A DNA stretch of 64,000 nt from Falsirhodobacter halotolerans (GCF_022899245.1 NZ_JALJAZ010000001.1:1581501-1645500), one strand, 5' to 3'; shown: positions 26,817 through 35,920, counted from the stretch's first letter. Numbers and translations are program-made. Notes: a model not told the origin generated them from the sequence alone.

Positions 26817-27284
26817 TCAGTTGATCCAAGCGCTGAGCAGACCGGCAGGCAGCAGCAGATCAAAGCCGTAACGGAAGGTGACAAAGATCAGCGTGGTCGT
26901 GCCGACGGCCAGCGCGGCATAGAATGGATAGTTCGGCCGGCGGTCGCCCGGGGTCAGCACGATGAACTGCAAGAACAGGAACGAGGCCGCCGCGATCGGA
27001 AATCCAAGCGGGCGCAGCGCGGCGATGAACCCGGCGATCAGGATCAACGTGACCAGAACCGTCGCCATTCCCCCGACCGACACCCGCGGCCCGTCATCGA
27101 CCGGAACCAGCCGGACGGCCCCCACCAGTTCCAGCACCCCAAGCCCGATCATCATCCACGCCAGCGCCTTCGGCACCGTGGCCGCATCGACGCCTTCGCG
27201 CCCCGGCAACGCCATGGCCATCGCCATATATCCAATTCCGGCCACCAGCATCAGCAGCGCCACGACGATACGTTTCGTCCGCAT
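26817..27284 (-). CDS. TTT transporter small permease, TctB family (copy 2)
   Basis: A 155-residue protein with four hydrophobic segments (e.g. VVALLMLVAGIGYMAMAMA, MATVLVTLILIAGFIAAL). It lies between the binding protein and large permease genes, ten bases before TctA-2. Assignment by topology and position, as TctB sequences diverge strongly. Confidence 0.88.
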   Translation of the reverse strand: MRTKRIVVALLMLVAGIGYMAMAMALPGREGVDAATVPKALAWMMIGLGVLELVGAVRLVPVDDGPRVSVGGMATVLVTLILIAGFIAALRPLGFPIAAASFLFLQFIVLTPGDRRPNYPFYAALAVGTTTLIFVTFRYGFDLLLPAGLLSAWIN

Positions 27285-27311
27285 CCATCCCCCCGAACGG
27301 AAATCCGTGAT

Positions 27312-27337
27312 GGGCGGGCCGCGTCATCGGCCCGCCC
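27312..27337 (-). other. Intercistronic hairpin after TctC-2
   Basis: A perfect ten-base inverted repeat, GGGCGGGCCG / CGGCCCGCCC, with a six-base loop, between the binding-protein stop and the TctB-2 start. There is no T-run. It probably stabilises the upstream message so that binding protein outnumbers permease. Confidence 0.65.
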
Positions 27338-27345
27338 CCAAAGGC

Positions 27346-28311
27346 TCAGCGTGCCTGAAGCGCGTCGCGATACGGCATGTAGGTGTCGCGCATCTGGGTC
27401 AGAAGCTCCACCGCCTCGGCCTGCGGCAGGAAGGCCACGGGCTGCTTGAACCCCTGCTCCAACGCCTCGGCATATTCGGGGTTTTCGGTGATCTGCTGCA
27501 TCACGTCGCCCATCTTTTCGACGATGGCCGCATCCGTGCCTTTCGGGAACGCGATGATGTAGGGGTTGTTCATCACGAAATCGACCCCCTGTTCCTTGAA
27601 GGTGGGGATGTCGGGCAGAAGCGGATTGCGCTCGGCGTTGGGCTGGCCCAGAACGACCATCTGGCCGGCTTGGGCGTAATCCTGAATGGCGCCATAGGCG
27701 ATGCCCGCCACGTCGATCCGCCCACCCAGAAGGGCCGCGATCTTTTCGGCCGCCGACCCTGTATCGACGATGGTCATGTCGGCCCCCGCACCCTGCTGGA
27801 AGATCAACCCCTGCAGGTGGGAATAGCCGCCGAACTCGGTCCCGAAGGTGACGCTGCCCGGCTCCTCGTCCGTGCGGGCCTTGACATCGGCGGGGGTTTC
27901 CAGACCCGAACGTTTGCTGGCCACAAGAACCGCGCCCTGGTCGATGGCGGGAATGCAGCAGATCTCGAAGTCGTCGATGCCGTAATTCGCGAGGCCAGAC
28001 ACTTCGGTCACGACAAGATGGCCCGTATGTCCGAACAGCATGGTATAGCCGTCGGGATCGGCGTCGCGCACCGCAGTGGTGGCGATGGTGGCCCCCCCGC
28101 CCGGCATGTTCGTGATGATCATGCTGGTGCCGGTGATCTCCTCGAAGAACCGGGCCATGGTGCGTGCGTTGAAATCCGTATCGCCCCCCGGGCTGGCACC
28201 GATGATGACGTTGACCGTCCGCTCCGGCCAGGCGGTCTGCGCCAGCGCCGCCCCCCCGACGCACAGCATCGACGTCGCCGTGACCAGTGCGGCCATGATT
28301 TTCCTGGACAT
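27346..28311 (-). CDS. TTT transporter periplasmic binding protein, TctC/Bug family (copy 2)
   Basis: A 321-residue periplasmic binder with a signal peptide (MSRKIMAALVTATSMLCVGG, cleavage near ALA-QTAWPER). Family motifs: VNVIIGASPGGDTDFNAR, ADPDGYTMLFGHTGH and YSHLQGLIFQQGAGADM. The canonical GGGTD is GGDTD here. Two cysteines in EICCIPAID are unusual for the family. First gene of the TTT-2 operon; its promoter lies in 28312-28400, with an AT-rich TAGTATATTAG core. Confidence 0.92.
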   Translation of the reverse strand: MSRKIMAALVTATSMLCVGGAALAQTAWPERTVNVIIGASPGGDTDFNARTMARFFEEITGTSMIITNMPGGGATIATTAVRDADPDGYTMLFGHTGHLVVTEVSGLANYGIDDFEICCIPAIDQGAVLVASKRSGLETPADVKARTDEEPGSVTFGTEFGGYSHLQGLIFQQGAGADMTIVDTGSAAEKIAALLGGRIDVAGIAYGAIQDYAQAGQMVVLGQPNAERNPLLPDIPTFKEQGVDFVMNNPYIIAFPKGTDAAIVEKMGDVMQQITENPEYAEALEQGFKQPVAFLPQAEAVELLTQMRDTYMPYRDALQAR

Positions 28312-28408
28312 GAAACTCTCCTCCCTACTCCCACCTTCTACGCTAGTATATTAGTTACACTGCCGCAAGAATTTGTTGGACAAGGTGAACCCTGAACAAG
28401 CCCGGCGG

Positions 28409-28439
28409 CAAAAAAAATCGCCCGGACAGGCCGGGCGAT
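28409..28439 (-). terminator. Rho-independent terminator of the TTT-3 operon
   Basis: Read on the minus strand: stem ATCGCCCGG / CCGGGCGAT with a five-base loop, followed by a run of eight or more T (A-tract at 28409-28417 on the plus strand). It separates the TctA-3 gene end at 28484 from the next operon, which starts at 28311. Confidence 0.9.
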
Positions 28440-28483
28440 CTTTGGGGTCATGCGGTCCGCCGCCCCTGTCCTGCACGCCGACG

Positions 28484-29995
28484 TCAGCGCGGCCCGTGTG
28501 CGGCCTGCGCCCGAAGACGCCGCGCCCGCAAGGTGGACCGTATCCCCAAAAGCAGAAGCCCCAAGGTCAAAAGCAGCACCACCGCGCTGATCGGGCGGCT
28601 CAGGAACACGAGGGGATCCCCCCGCCCCAGCAGCATCGCGCGGCGGAAATGCTCTTCCATCATCGGACCGAGGACAAATCCCAGAAGCATCGGCGCCAGC
28701 GGAAAGCTCAGGAGCCGCAGCGCATAGCCCAGGATGCCGAACATCGCGACCATCAGCACGTCGAACCCGCTGGAATTCACGCTGTAGGTGCCGATGCAGA
28801 TGAACATCAAAACCGCAGGGAAAAGCCATTGATACGGCACGGTCAGCAGCCGGACCCACAGGCCGATCAAGGGAATGTTCAGCACCAGCAAAAGCAGGTT
28901 GCCGATCCAGAAGCTCATCACCAGTCCCCAGAACAGGGACGGTTGTTCCGTCATCAGCTGCGGACCGGGTGCGATGCCGTGGATCATCAACGCCCCCAGC
29001 ATCAGCGCCATCGTGGCGCTGCCGGGAATGCCCAAGGCCAACGTCGGGATGAACGCCGTCTGATCGGCCGCGTTGTTCGCGGATTCGGGGCCGGTGATGC
29101 CCTCGATCTCGCCCGTGCCGAACTTCTCGGGTGTCTTGGACACGCGGCGTTCCATGGCATAGGACATGAAGGCCGCGATGGACGGGCCGGTTCCGGGCAG
29201 CGTCCCGAAGAACGACCCGACCGCCGCCCCACGAAGCATGGGAGGCCAGGACCGGCGCACATCCTCGCGGGTGGGCTTCATCGACTTCAACCCGATGGAG
29301 CGGCTGTCGATATCCTTGGCGTCGATCTTGCCGATGCTGACAATGACCTCGGACAGGCCGAAGATCCCCAGCGCCAGCGCGACCAGCGCGATGCCGTCGG
29401 CCAGTTCTATCATGCCGAAGGTGAAGCGGCGCGTGCCGGTATAGACGTCCGACCCCACCAGCCCGAACAGCATCCCGAGGCAGACCATGATCAGCCCCTT
29501 GCTCATCGCGCCGCTGGACATGCTGGACGCCGCGACAAGGCCCAGCAGCATCAGCGCGAAATATTCGGCTGAGGAGAATTGCAAGGCGACCTGCGCGATG
29601 CTGCCGGAAAAACCCATCAGAAGAAGAATGCCGATGGATCCGCCGGTGAAGGATGCGATCGTGGTCATCAACAGCGCGACACCCGCGCGCCCTTGGCGGG
29701 CCATGGGATAGCCGTCAAGGGCGGTGATGGCGCTGGACGGCGTTCCCGGCACGTTCAGCAGGATCGAGGCCGTGCTGCCGCCATAACTGGTGCCATACCA
29801 GATGCCCGCCAGCATGATCAGCGCGGCAGTCGCGTCCAGCTGAAAGGTCAGCGGCAGCAGCATGGAAATCGCCGCCAGAACCCCGATGCCGGGGATGACG
29901 CCCAGAAGGGTGCCCGCAAAGACCCCGACGAAGCACCACAGCAGATTGTCGAACGAAAGGGCCGTCTGAAGCCCAAGCGCAAGGTTGTCCAGCAT
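28484..29995 (-). CDS. TTT transporter large permease, TctA family (copy 3)
   Basis: A 503-residue multispanning membrane protein with TctA motifs: GTLLGVIPGIGVLAAISMLL, LNVPGTPSSAITALDGYPMARQG, GTLPGTGPSIAAFMSY and TLALGIPGSATMALML. It diverges visibly from copies 1 and 2, so a different substrate is likely. Two bases separate it from TctB-3. It ends the operon that begins with the hydroxyacid dehydrogenase at 33217. Confidence 0.95.
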   Translation of the reverse strand: MLDNLALGLQTALSFDNLLWCFVGVFAGTLLGVIPGIGVLAAISMLLPLTFQLDATAALIMLAGIWYGTSYGGSTASILLNVPGTPSSAITALDGYPMARQGRAGVALLMTTIASFTGGSIGILLLMGFSGSIAQVALQFSSAEYFALMLLGLVAASSMSSGAMSKGLIMVCLGMLFGLVGSDVYTGTRRFTFGMIELADGIALVALALGIFGLSEVIVSIGKIDAKDIDSRSIGLKSMKPTREDVRRSWPPMLRGAAVGSFFGTLPGTGPSIAAFMSYAMERRVSKTPEKFGTGEIEGITGPESANNAADQTAFIPTLALGIPGSATMALMLGALMIHGIAPGPQLMTEQPSLFWGLVMSFWIGNLLLLVLNIPLIGLWVRLLTVPYQWLFPAVLMFICIGTYSVNSSGFDVLMVAMFGILGYALRLLSFPLAPMLLGFVLGPMMEEHFRRAMLLGRGDPLVFLSRPISAVVLLLTLGLLLLGIRSTLRARRLRAQAAHGPR

Positions 29996-29997
29996 GA

Positions 29998-30465
29998 TCA
30001 GCGCAGCCCCATCGGCAAAAGCGGCATGGGCAAGTCCAGCAGCCAGTGGAAGATTGCGACGGCCAGCGCCGCCAGGACCCCGGCCAGGACGAGGACGGCC
30101 AGCGGTTTGTTCTTACGATCGGCGAAGGCGGGAATGATGACCACCGCCAGCACGGCAAGGATCAACCCCAGAGGCCGGATCATCAGCCCGAAGGCGATCA
30201 CGCCCACCGTGGCCAGGACCGCGTTGCGCCATTCGACCGATACCTTTTCCCGCGCGGGACGTCCCGGCACCCGAACGGCGGCGCCGATGGCGACGATCGC
30301 GCCAAGGGCCGCCATCAGCAGCCCAAGCCCCATCGGGAACATGCCCGGGCCCATCCGCCGCAGCGTGCCCAGATCATAACTGCTGGCGGCATAGGCGGCG
30401 ACGGTCACGCCCACCAGAACCACAAGCAACCCGGCCGCGAAATTGGCCTTGTCATCGACAGACAT
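29998..30465 (-). CDS. TTT transporter small permease, TctB family (copy 3)
   Basis: A 155-residue membrane protein with four hydrophobic segments, starting at ATG 30465 (MSVDDKANFAAGLLVVLVG). The N-terminus contains YDLGTLRRMGPGMFP, a segment seen in many TctB proteins. It lies between TctC-3 and TctA-3. Confidence 0.9.
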   Translation of the reverse strand: MSVDDKANFAAGLLVVLVGVTVAAYAASSYDLGTLRRMGPGMFPMGLGLLMAALGAIVAIGAAVRVPGRPAREKVSVEWRNAVLATVGVIAFGLMIRPLGLILAVLAVVIIPAFADRKNKPLAVLVLAGVLAALAVAIFHWLLDLPMPLLPMGLR

Positions 30466-30484
30466 GAATTCTCTCCCTTGGAAA

Positions 30485-30509
30485 ATGCGGGCCGCATCGC
30501 GGCCCGCAT
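30485..30509 (-). other. Intercistronic hairpin after TctC-3
   Basis: A perfect 11-base inverted repeat, ATGCGGGCCGC / GCGGCCCGCAT, with a three-base loop, followed on the minus strand by TTTTCC. It could partly terminate, or protect the binding-protein mRNA. Same position as the hairpins after TctC-2 and after the ABC binding protein. Confidence 0.7.
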
Positions 30510-30517
30510 CCGGGGTT

Positions 30518-31489
30518 TCAGCGTTGTGCCGTAAGCCCGGCGGCGTCAACGACTTCGGACCACGTCTCGACCTCGCTGGCAAGGAAGGCCTTGAAGTCTT
30601 CGGACGACCCGCCCATCACGACGCTGCCCTGGCTTTCGAAATTCGCGACCAGTGCGGGATCCTTCAGCGCCTCGTTGATGGCGCTGTTCAGAGCTTCGAC
30701 CGATTCCTCGGGCATTCCGGCGGGGCCGACGACGGCTTTCCAGTCCTGCGCCTCATACCCCTCGAACCCGAAGGAGGCGATGGTCGGCACATCGGGGATG
30801 ATCGGGAACGGTTCCGCCGAACTGACGGCCAGCAGGCGCACGCTGCCGGAATTGGCATGGGGCAGCACGCTGGGCAGGCTGCCGACATAGAAATCGACCA
30901 CGCCACCCATGACGTCGGAAATGGCCTGCGCGATGCCCGAATAGGGGATCTGTTCGAAGTCCAGATCGCCCTGCTGCATCAGACGTTCGATGGCCAGATG
31001 GCCGCCCGTGCCCTGACCGGGCGTTCCATAGAGCAATCCGCCCGGATCGGCGCGGGCCGCATCGACGATGTCACCGAAATCCTCGAACGGCGAGTTGTTC
31101 GGGACGATGATGCCGACGGGTTGGGTCACGATGGGGATGATGGGGGTGAAGTCGGTCAGCGGGTCATACTCCACCTCCGCGTTCATGGCCGGGTTGATCG
31201 CCATGTTCGCGGTCTGACCGATCCCGATGGTATAGCCGTCGGCATCCGACCGGGCCAGTTGGTCCAGACCGATGGTTCCCGCCGCGCCGGGCTGGTTCAG
31301 CACGACGAAGTTCCAGCCCCGGTCACGCGTCAGCCATTCCGAAATCAGGCGGGCCGGAATGTCCGTGCCACCGCCGGGCGGATAGGGCACGATCATGTCG
31401 ATGTTGCCCGACGGGTAATCCTGCGCCGCGGCCGGCAGGGCCAGCAGCGCGCTCAAGCCCAGAACGGCGACTGTCTTGATCTTGTTCAT
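30518..31489 (-). CDS. TTT transporter periplasmic binding protein, TctC/Bug family (copy 3)
   Basis: A 323-residue periplasmic binder with a signal peptide (MNKIKTVAVLGLSALLALPAAA-QDYP). Motifs: IDMIVPYPPGGGTDIPAR, VLNQPGAAGTIGLDQLA and YGTPGQGTGGHLAIE. It precedes TctB-3 and TctA-3 and follows an RraA-type aldolase gene by 41 bases, so the imported acid is probably a substrate of the co-transcribed aldolase and dehydrogenase. Confidence 0.94.
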   Translation of the reverse strand: MNKIKTVAVLGLSALLALPAAAQDYPSGNIDMIVPYPPGGGTDIPARLISEWLTRDRGWNFVVLNQPGAAGTIGLDQLARSDADGYTIGIGQTANMAINPAMNAEVEYDPLTDFTPIIPIVTQPVGIIVPNNSPFEDFGDIVDAARADPGGLLYGTPGQGTGGHLAIERLMQQGDLDFEQIPYSGIAQAISDVMGGVVDFYVGSLPSVLPHANSGSVRLLAVSSAEPFPIIPDVPTIASFGFEGYEAQDWKAVVGPAGMPEESVEALNSAINEALKDPALVANFESQGSVVMGGSSEDFKAFLASEVETWSEVVDAAGLTAQR

Positions 31490-31530
31490 GTGGTTTCCTC
31501 CTCCTCAAAAAATCCGTGCGCCAAGGGCGT

Positions 31531-32214
31531 TCAGTGACCCTCGGGCATCGTGCAGCCAAGGCGGCGCAGCGTCTCGTCCACCCACGAGCGGTCGTTCGTG
31601 CCGTCCATGATCCGCTTCATCTGTGCAACCTCGGCGGCCTGCTTGGCCTCGGTCCGCTCCAGCACGCCCTCGGCATCCGCCACCGGCACCGACAAGACGC
31701 CGTCCGCGTCGCCCAGGATCAGATCGCCCGGTTCGATCACCATGCCGTCAAAGGCGATGGGCACGTTGATTTCGCCCGGGCCGTCCTTGTAGGGACCGCG
31801 ATGCGTGACACCCATGGCCCAAAGCGGCAGGTTGGCCTCGCGGATCGCATCGGCATCGCGGATCGCGCCGTAAAGGACAAACCCCGCCACCCCGCGCCGC
31901 ATGGCATGGGCCAGCATCAGTTCGCCCATCAACGAATTGGTCAGATCCCCGCCACCATCGACGACGATCACGTCCCCCGGCTGCGCCATGTCGATGGCCT
32001 TGTGCAGCATCAGGTTGTCGCCGGGCCGGGATTTCACCGTCAGGGCGGGGCCGGCAAGGCTGCCGCTGGCGTGATAGGGGCGCAGACCCGCGCCGCCGCC
32101 CGTCATGCGATGCATGCTGTCGCTGACATTGGCGACCGGAAGGGCGGCGAAACGCGTCACCATTTCGGGGCTGACGCCCGGACGGCGGGGCAAGATGCGG
32201 AAACCGATGGTCAT
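31531..32214 (-). CDS. RraA-like aldolase/decarboxylase family protein (copy 2)
   Basis: A 227-residue paralogue of the protein at 18390-19070, with matching blocks LPVANVSDSMHRM, RPGDNLMLHKAIDM, YGAIRDADAIRE and GVTHRGPYKDGPGEIN. All active-site signatures are present. The start ATG 32214 is one base after the upstream dehydrogenase stop, so the pair is translationally coupled. Closer in sequence to copy 1 than to copy 3. Confidence 0.88.
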   Translation of the reverse strand: MTIGFRILPRRPGVSPEMVTRFAALPVANVSDSMHRMTGGGAGLRPYHASGSLAGPALTVKSRPGDNLMLHKAIDMAQPGDVIVVDGGGDLTNSLMGELMLAHAMRRGVAGFVLYGAIRDADAIREANLPLWAMGVTHRGPYKDGPGEINVPIAFDGMVIEPGDLILGDADGVLSVPVADAEGVLERTEAKQAAEVAQMKRIMDGTNDRSWVDETLRRLGCTMPEGH

Positions 32215-32215
32215 G

Positions 32216-33217
32216 TCAAACTCCTTCCGCCGCGGGGGCGTTCTGCGCCAGCAAGTGGCGGTTCGCAACGCGTTCGGGCGGCACGGGACGCCCCTGAATG
32301 ATGTCGAGCGCACCTTCCACCGCCGCGCGGGCGACACGCGCGCCCGCCTCGGCGGTGACGCCCGCCACATGGGGCGACAGCAGGATGCGCGGTTCGCCAA
32401 AGAAGGCGTGATCGGCCGGGGGCGGTTCCACGGCGAAGCTGTCCAGCGCGGCCCCGCTCAGATGCCCCGAACGCACCGCGTCCAGAAGCGCCGCCTCGTC
32501 GATCAGGCCCCCGCGGGCGGTGTTGACCACCACCGCGCCCTGCGGCAACACCGCCAGACGCCGCGCATCCAGCAGGTTCCGCGTCTCGGCGGTCAGCGGG
32601 CAATGAAGGCTGACGATGTCCGATCCGGCCAGCAAAGCGTCAAGGTCGGTGACCCGCGCAACACCCGCCTGTTCGAACACGCTGTCCGGGGCGTGGGGAT
32701 CATAGGCCGAGACGCGCAGGCCGAACCCCTGCGCCATGCGGGCGGTCGCGCGGGCGATGGCGCCGATGCCGACCAGACCCATCCGCAGGCCCGCGATCTC
32801 ACGGCCCAGAAACCCGGGCTTTTCCCACCGACCGGCGCGCATCCCGGCATCCAGCGATCCAAGCTGCTTCGTCACGGCCAAGACGGACGCCATCGTGTGT
32901 TCGGCCACGGAGACGGCATTGCCGCCCGGCACGCTCAGCACCGGAATGCCGCGCTCCGCCGCCGCCGCAAGGTCGATATTGTCCACGCCGGCACCATGCT
33001 TGGCGATGACGCGCAGATCCGGCGCCGCCTCGATGACGGCGGCGGTCACGCGGCCCATCCGCGACAGGATCGCCGTGGCCCCCGCATCCCGGACCGTCTG
33101 GATCAACTTGGCCTCGTCGGCATAAGGCGGCATGAACACCAGCGTCGCCCCACGCTCTTCGGCCAGCGCCACCGCCGTCGCATCAAGGCGCGGCCCGGTC
33201 ACGATTATCGTTGTCAC
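32216..33217 (-). CDS. D-2-hydroxyacid dehydrogenase family protein
   Basis: A 333-residue NAD-dependent dehydrogenase, first gene of the TTT-3 operon. Motifs: VIAKHGAGVDNID, Rossmann GLVGIGAIA near residue 146, catalytic Arg in NTARGGLIDEAA, Glu in FAVEPPP and His in SPHVAGVT. The start is GTG 33217, preceded by a GGAGG ribosome-binding site on the minus strand; the frame stays open far upstream only because of high GC. It resembles the dehydrogenase at 12563-13525 more than the one at 11577-12566. Confidence 0.9.
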   Translation of the reverse strand: MTTIIVTGPRLDATAVALAEERGATLVFMPPYADEAKLIQTVRDAGATAILSRMGRVTAAVIEAAPDLRVIAKHGAGVDNIDLAAAAERGIPVLSVPGGNAVSVAEHTMASVLAVTKQLGSLDAGMRAGRWEKPGFLGREIAGLRMGLVGIGAIARATARMAQGFGLRVSAYDPHAPDSVFEQAGVARVTDLDALLAGSDIVSLHCPLTAETRNLLDARRLAVLPQGAVVVNTARGGLIDEAALLDAVRSGHLSGAALDSFAVEPPPADHAFFGEPRILLSPHVAGVTAEAGARVARAAVEGALDIIQGRPVPPERVANRHLLAQNAPAAEGV

Positions 33218-33385
33218 GTCATCATCCTCCGCAGGCAGCCCGAAGTTCCGCCCGACTTTTTGATTGAGATCATGGGACCGCGATGCCTCCAACATCCGGT
33301 CCACCCTCCTGGGTTCCTGTGGTATGACGAAACGAAGCTTAACGGAAACGCCAATAATTAATGCACAGATGAAGAAGAACTGAAC

Positions 33386-34279
33386 ATGGACACGCGACAG
33401 TTGCGCACCCTTCTGGCCATCGTCCAGCACAACAGCTTTGCCCGGGCGGCCGACACGGTGCATGTGACGCCGTCGGCGGTCAGCCAGCAGATCCGGGCGC
33501 TGGAGAGCGAGCTGGACGTTCTGATCTTTCAACGCGGCACCCGCCCCCCTACCCTGACCGCCCAAGGCGCGCAGGTGGTCGAAATGGCGCGCGACATGCT
33601 GCGCCGCGAGGAGGAGGCCCGCACCGTTCTGTCCGGCAGCGGGCTTGAGGGAACGCTGGTCGTCGGCTCGGTGCGGACCAGCGCGCTGCGGGTGCTGCCG
33701 CGCGCCATCTCGCGGATGCGGCTGGCCTTCCCGCAACTCAAGGTCAACCTGCGCCTCGCCAATTCCGCCGCGCTGATCGAGGATGTGTCGGCGGGGCGGC
33801 TCGATGCGGCGGTCGTGGCGGAAAACCTGGCGATCCGCCCCGGAATCCGGTGGCGGCCCTTTCTGCGCGAACCCTTGTGGCTGATCGCCCCCGCCGCGAT
33901 GGCGGGGTCCACGGTCGCGGATATCCTGAACCGACGCCCCTATTTGCGGTTCTGCGCCCCGGTTCCGCTGGCCAGCCTGATCGACGCCGAACTGTCGCGC
34001 ATGGGGGCCGCCCCGCAGGTCATCGCAGAGCTGGATTCGATCTCCGCCATCATGTCCTGCGTGACCGAGGGGATGGGCGTGTCCGTCGTCCCGGATGTCG
34101 CGCTGACCGAACCGGGGGCCGAAGGGCTGGTTCGCCTGCCGTTCGGCGCGCCCCAGATCCTTCGCCAGATCGGGCTTGTGGACCGCGTGCCGAGCAGCCG
34201 GGGCGTGATCATCGATCAGTTCCACGACCTGCTGGCCGCCAGTTCGGGCGTCCACGGCATAAGGCGTGATGTGCCGTAG
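33386..34279 (+). CDS. LysR family transcriptional regulator
   Basis: A 297-residue regulator divergent from the operon starting at 33217. N-terminal winged helix-turn-helix at residues 1-60 (MDTRQLRTLLAIVQHNSF, HVTPSAVSQQIRALESEL). The C-terminal periplasmic-binding-like effector domain spans about 90-290 (GTLVVGSV, RLDAAVVAE, VTEGMGVSVVPD). The 168-base gap between the two genes should hold the LysR binding site; it is AT-rich near 33330-33370. It likely activates the TTT-3/aldolase operon in response to the imported acid. Confidence 0.93.
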   Translation: MDTRQLRTLLAIVQHNSFARAADTVHVTPSAVSQQIRALESELDVLIFQRGTRPPTLTAQGAQVVEMARDMLRREEEARTVLSGSGLEGTLVVGSVRTSALRVLPRAISRMRLAFPQLKVNLRLANSAALIEDVSAGRLDAAVVAENLAIRPGIRWRPFLREPLWLIAPAAMAGSTVADILNRRPYLRFCAPVPLASLIDAELSRMGAAPQVIAELDSISAIMSCVTEGMGVSVVPDVALTEPGAEGLVRLPFGAPQILRQIGLVDRVPSSRGVIIDQFHDLLAASSGVHGIRRDVP

Positions 34280-34311
34280 GGGCGACGGACGCGGGGCCCC
34301 GGATCGCGCGG

Positions 34312-35007
34312 TCAGCGGTCGGACCAGACGCAGTCCAGTATCTCGCACCCCTTGTCCGCCAAGGCGCGGTCGATCCATGACGTGTCGGCGGTGCCTGCCT
34401 TGATGGCCGCCATCTTGTCCTGCTCGGCGGCCTGCTTTGCGCGGGTCATCGTCAGGATGTCACGTGCGTCGGCGGGCGGAATCGCCACAAGGCCATCCTC
34501 ATCCCCCACGATGATGTCGCCCGGATGAATGACCACGCCCCCCACGGTGACAGGAACGTTGATCTCTCCCGGTCCGTCCTTGTAGGGGCCTGCGGGGGTT
34601 ACCCCGGCGGCATAGATCGACAGCGGCAGGTCGCGCAAGGTTGCCAGATCGCGGATCGCCCCATCGATGACAATCCCGCCCAGCCGCCTTTCGATCGCGG
34701 TCTGCATCATCAACTCCCCGGTTATGGCGGTCGTCAGATCCCCGTGCCCGTCGAACACGATGACGTCACCCGGCGCGGCCATGTCCAGTGCCTTATGCAG
34801 CATCAGGTTGTCGCCCGCCCGCGATTTGACCGTGAAGGCCGGACCGGCCATATCCACGCGGCTGATCCGCCGCAGGCGGGCATCCAGAAGCGAGGCGCGG
34901 TTCATCGTATCGCCGATATTGGCCACGGGCAGACCGCGAAACCCATCGACCAAGGCGGGGTCCGGGCGGTTCAGGCGGGTGAAGATGCGAAAGCCGGGAT
35001 TGGGCAT
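34312..35007 (-). CDS. RraA-like aldolase/decarboxylase family protein (copy 3)
   Basis: A 231-residue member of the same family as 18390-19070 and 31531-32214, more diverged: LPVANIGDTMNRA, RAGDNLMLHKALDM, GAIRDLATLRD, and GVTPAGPYKDGPGEIN in place of GVTHRGPY. The ATG at 35007 was chosen because AAGGA lies seven bases before it; the ATG at 35013 is too close to that site. Last gene of the seven-gene operon from 41852 and convergent with the LysR gene. Confidence 0.88.
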   Translation of the reverse strand: MPNPGFRIFTRLNRPDPALVDGFRGLPVANIGDTMNRASLLDARLRRISRVDMAGPAFTVKSRAGDNLMLHKALDMAAPGDVIVFDGHGDLTTAITGELMMQTAIERRLGGIVIDGAIRDLATLRDLPLSIYAAGVTPAGPYKDGPGEINVPVTVGGVVIHPGDIIVGDEDGLVAIPPADARDILTMTRAKQAAEQDKMAAIKAGTADTSWIDRALADKGCEILDCVWSDR

Positions 35008-35017
35008 GACCATGTCC

Positions 35018-35890
35018 TTATGCAGAAAGAGCGGCAAGAATATCCTGAAAATCGGCCGGGGGTTTGCCGCCGAAATGATCGCGCAGACCCCGATCCTTGC
35101 ACCAGGCCAGCTTGTCCCTGCCGGCGACCGACATCGTCGCATCAAGACCGAGGGAGTTGAGCGTGGCCACCACCTCATCCATCTCATGCTCGCGCCGTTC
35201 GGCATGGATGACGGCCCGGCACATCAGGTCGCTGGCGGTCTTGCGGAAGTCGTCCGTGCGGATCGATTGGCCGATGGAGGCCAGAACATCCTCCTCAATC
35301 CCGAAGGCGCGTCCCGCGATCACCGTCTCCAACAGCAGCATGACGTAGCCCTTCATGAAGATCGACCGGAACATTTTGGAGGCCGACGCCATTCCGGTCG
35401 GCCCGTCCAGGGCGGTGATCCCCATCCCATGGGCGTTGCCGAAGGCGGCGAAGGCGGCCGCCCCCGGACCGGAGGCCAGCATCGGCACCTTGTGGCGCAA
35501 TCCGGGCACCGTGCCCATTATGGCCACATCGACGAAGGGAATACCCTCCGGCATCAGGGCCTCCACCGCGCGCTTGGTGTCCGGCCCGGCCGAATTGAGG
35601 TCGACATAGATCTGTCCCACCCGCAAAAGCGGTGCCACCTGCCGCGCCACCGGCACGGCGGCGCTGGCGCTGATGGAACAGATGACGATGTCGACCGCGC
35701 GGATCAACGCCTCGGCCGATGGGTGAAGCGCAACCTGCGCCTGGGCCGCCCGTTCGGCGATCATCGCCTGCGCGGGCGGGGTCTGCCATGCGGCGTCATA
35801 GGCGTGCACACCGGCAAAGCCCTCCTCCCTCAACCCGTCAGCGATGTTGAACGACGCCTCGCCAAAGCCCAGAAATCCGATGGTGGTCAT
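35018..35890 (-). CDS. NAD(P)-binding dehydrogenase with DUF1932 domain (copy 2)
   Basis: A 290-residue paralogue of 17513-18349. Rossmann motif IGFLGFGEASFNIADGL at residues about 4-20, with DLNSAGPDTKR in the middle. The DUF1932 half starts near residue 165 with SASKMFRSIFMKGYVMLL, where the Lys of MKG is the expected catalytic residue. The substrate is not known. It sits ten bases before the RraA-like gene and 30 bases after the CitE-type lyase gene. Confidence 0.87.
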   Translation of the reverse strand: MTTIGFLGFGEASFNIADGLREEGFAGVHAYDAAWQTPPAQAMIAERAAQAQVALHPSAEALIRAVDIVICSISASAAVPVARQVAPLLRVGQIYVDLNSAGPDTKRAVEALMPEGIPFVDVAIMGTVPGLRHKVPMLASGPGAAAFAAFGNAHGMGITALDGPTGMASASKMFRSIFMKGYVMLLLETVIAGRAFGIEEDVLASIGQSIRTDDFRKTASDLMCRAVIHAERREHEMDEVVATLNSLGLDATMSVAGRDKLAWCKDRGLRDHFGGKPPADFQDILAALSA

Positions 35891-35920
35891 GATGGGAAAC
35901 CTTTCCGCGATACCCGCGTC

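Noticed and set aside
25025-26824. 599-codon plus-strand open frame
   Set aside because: Shadow of the 3' end of dnaE2 and antisense to TctA-2; Arg/Gln/His-rich.
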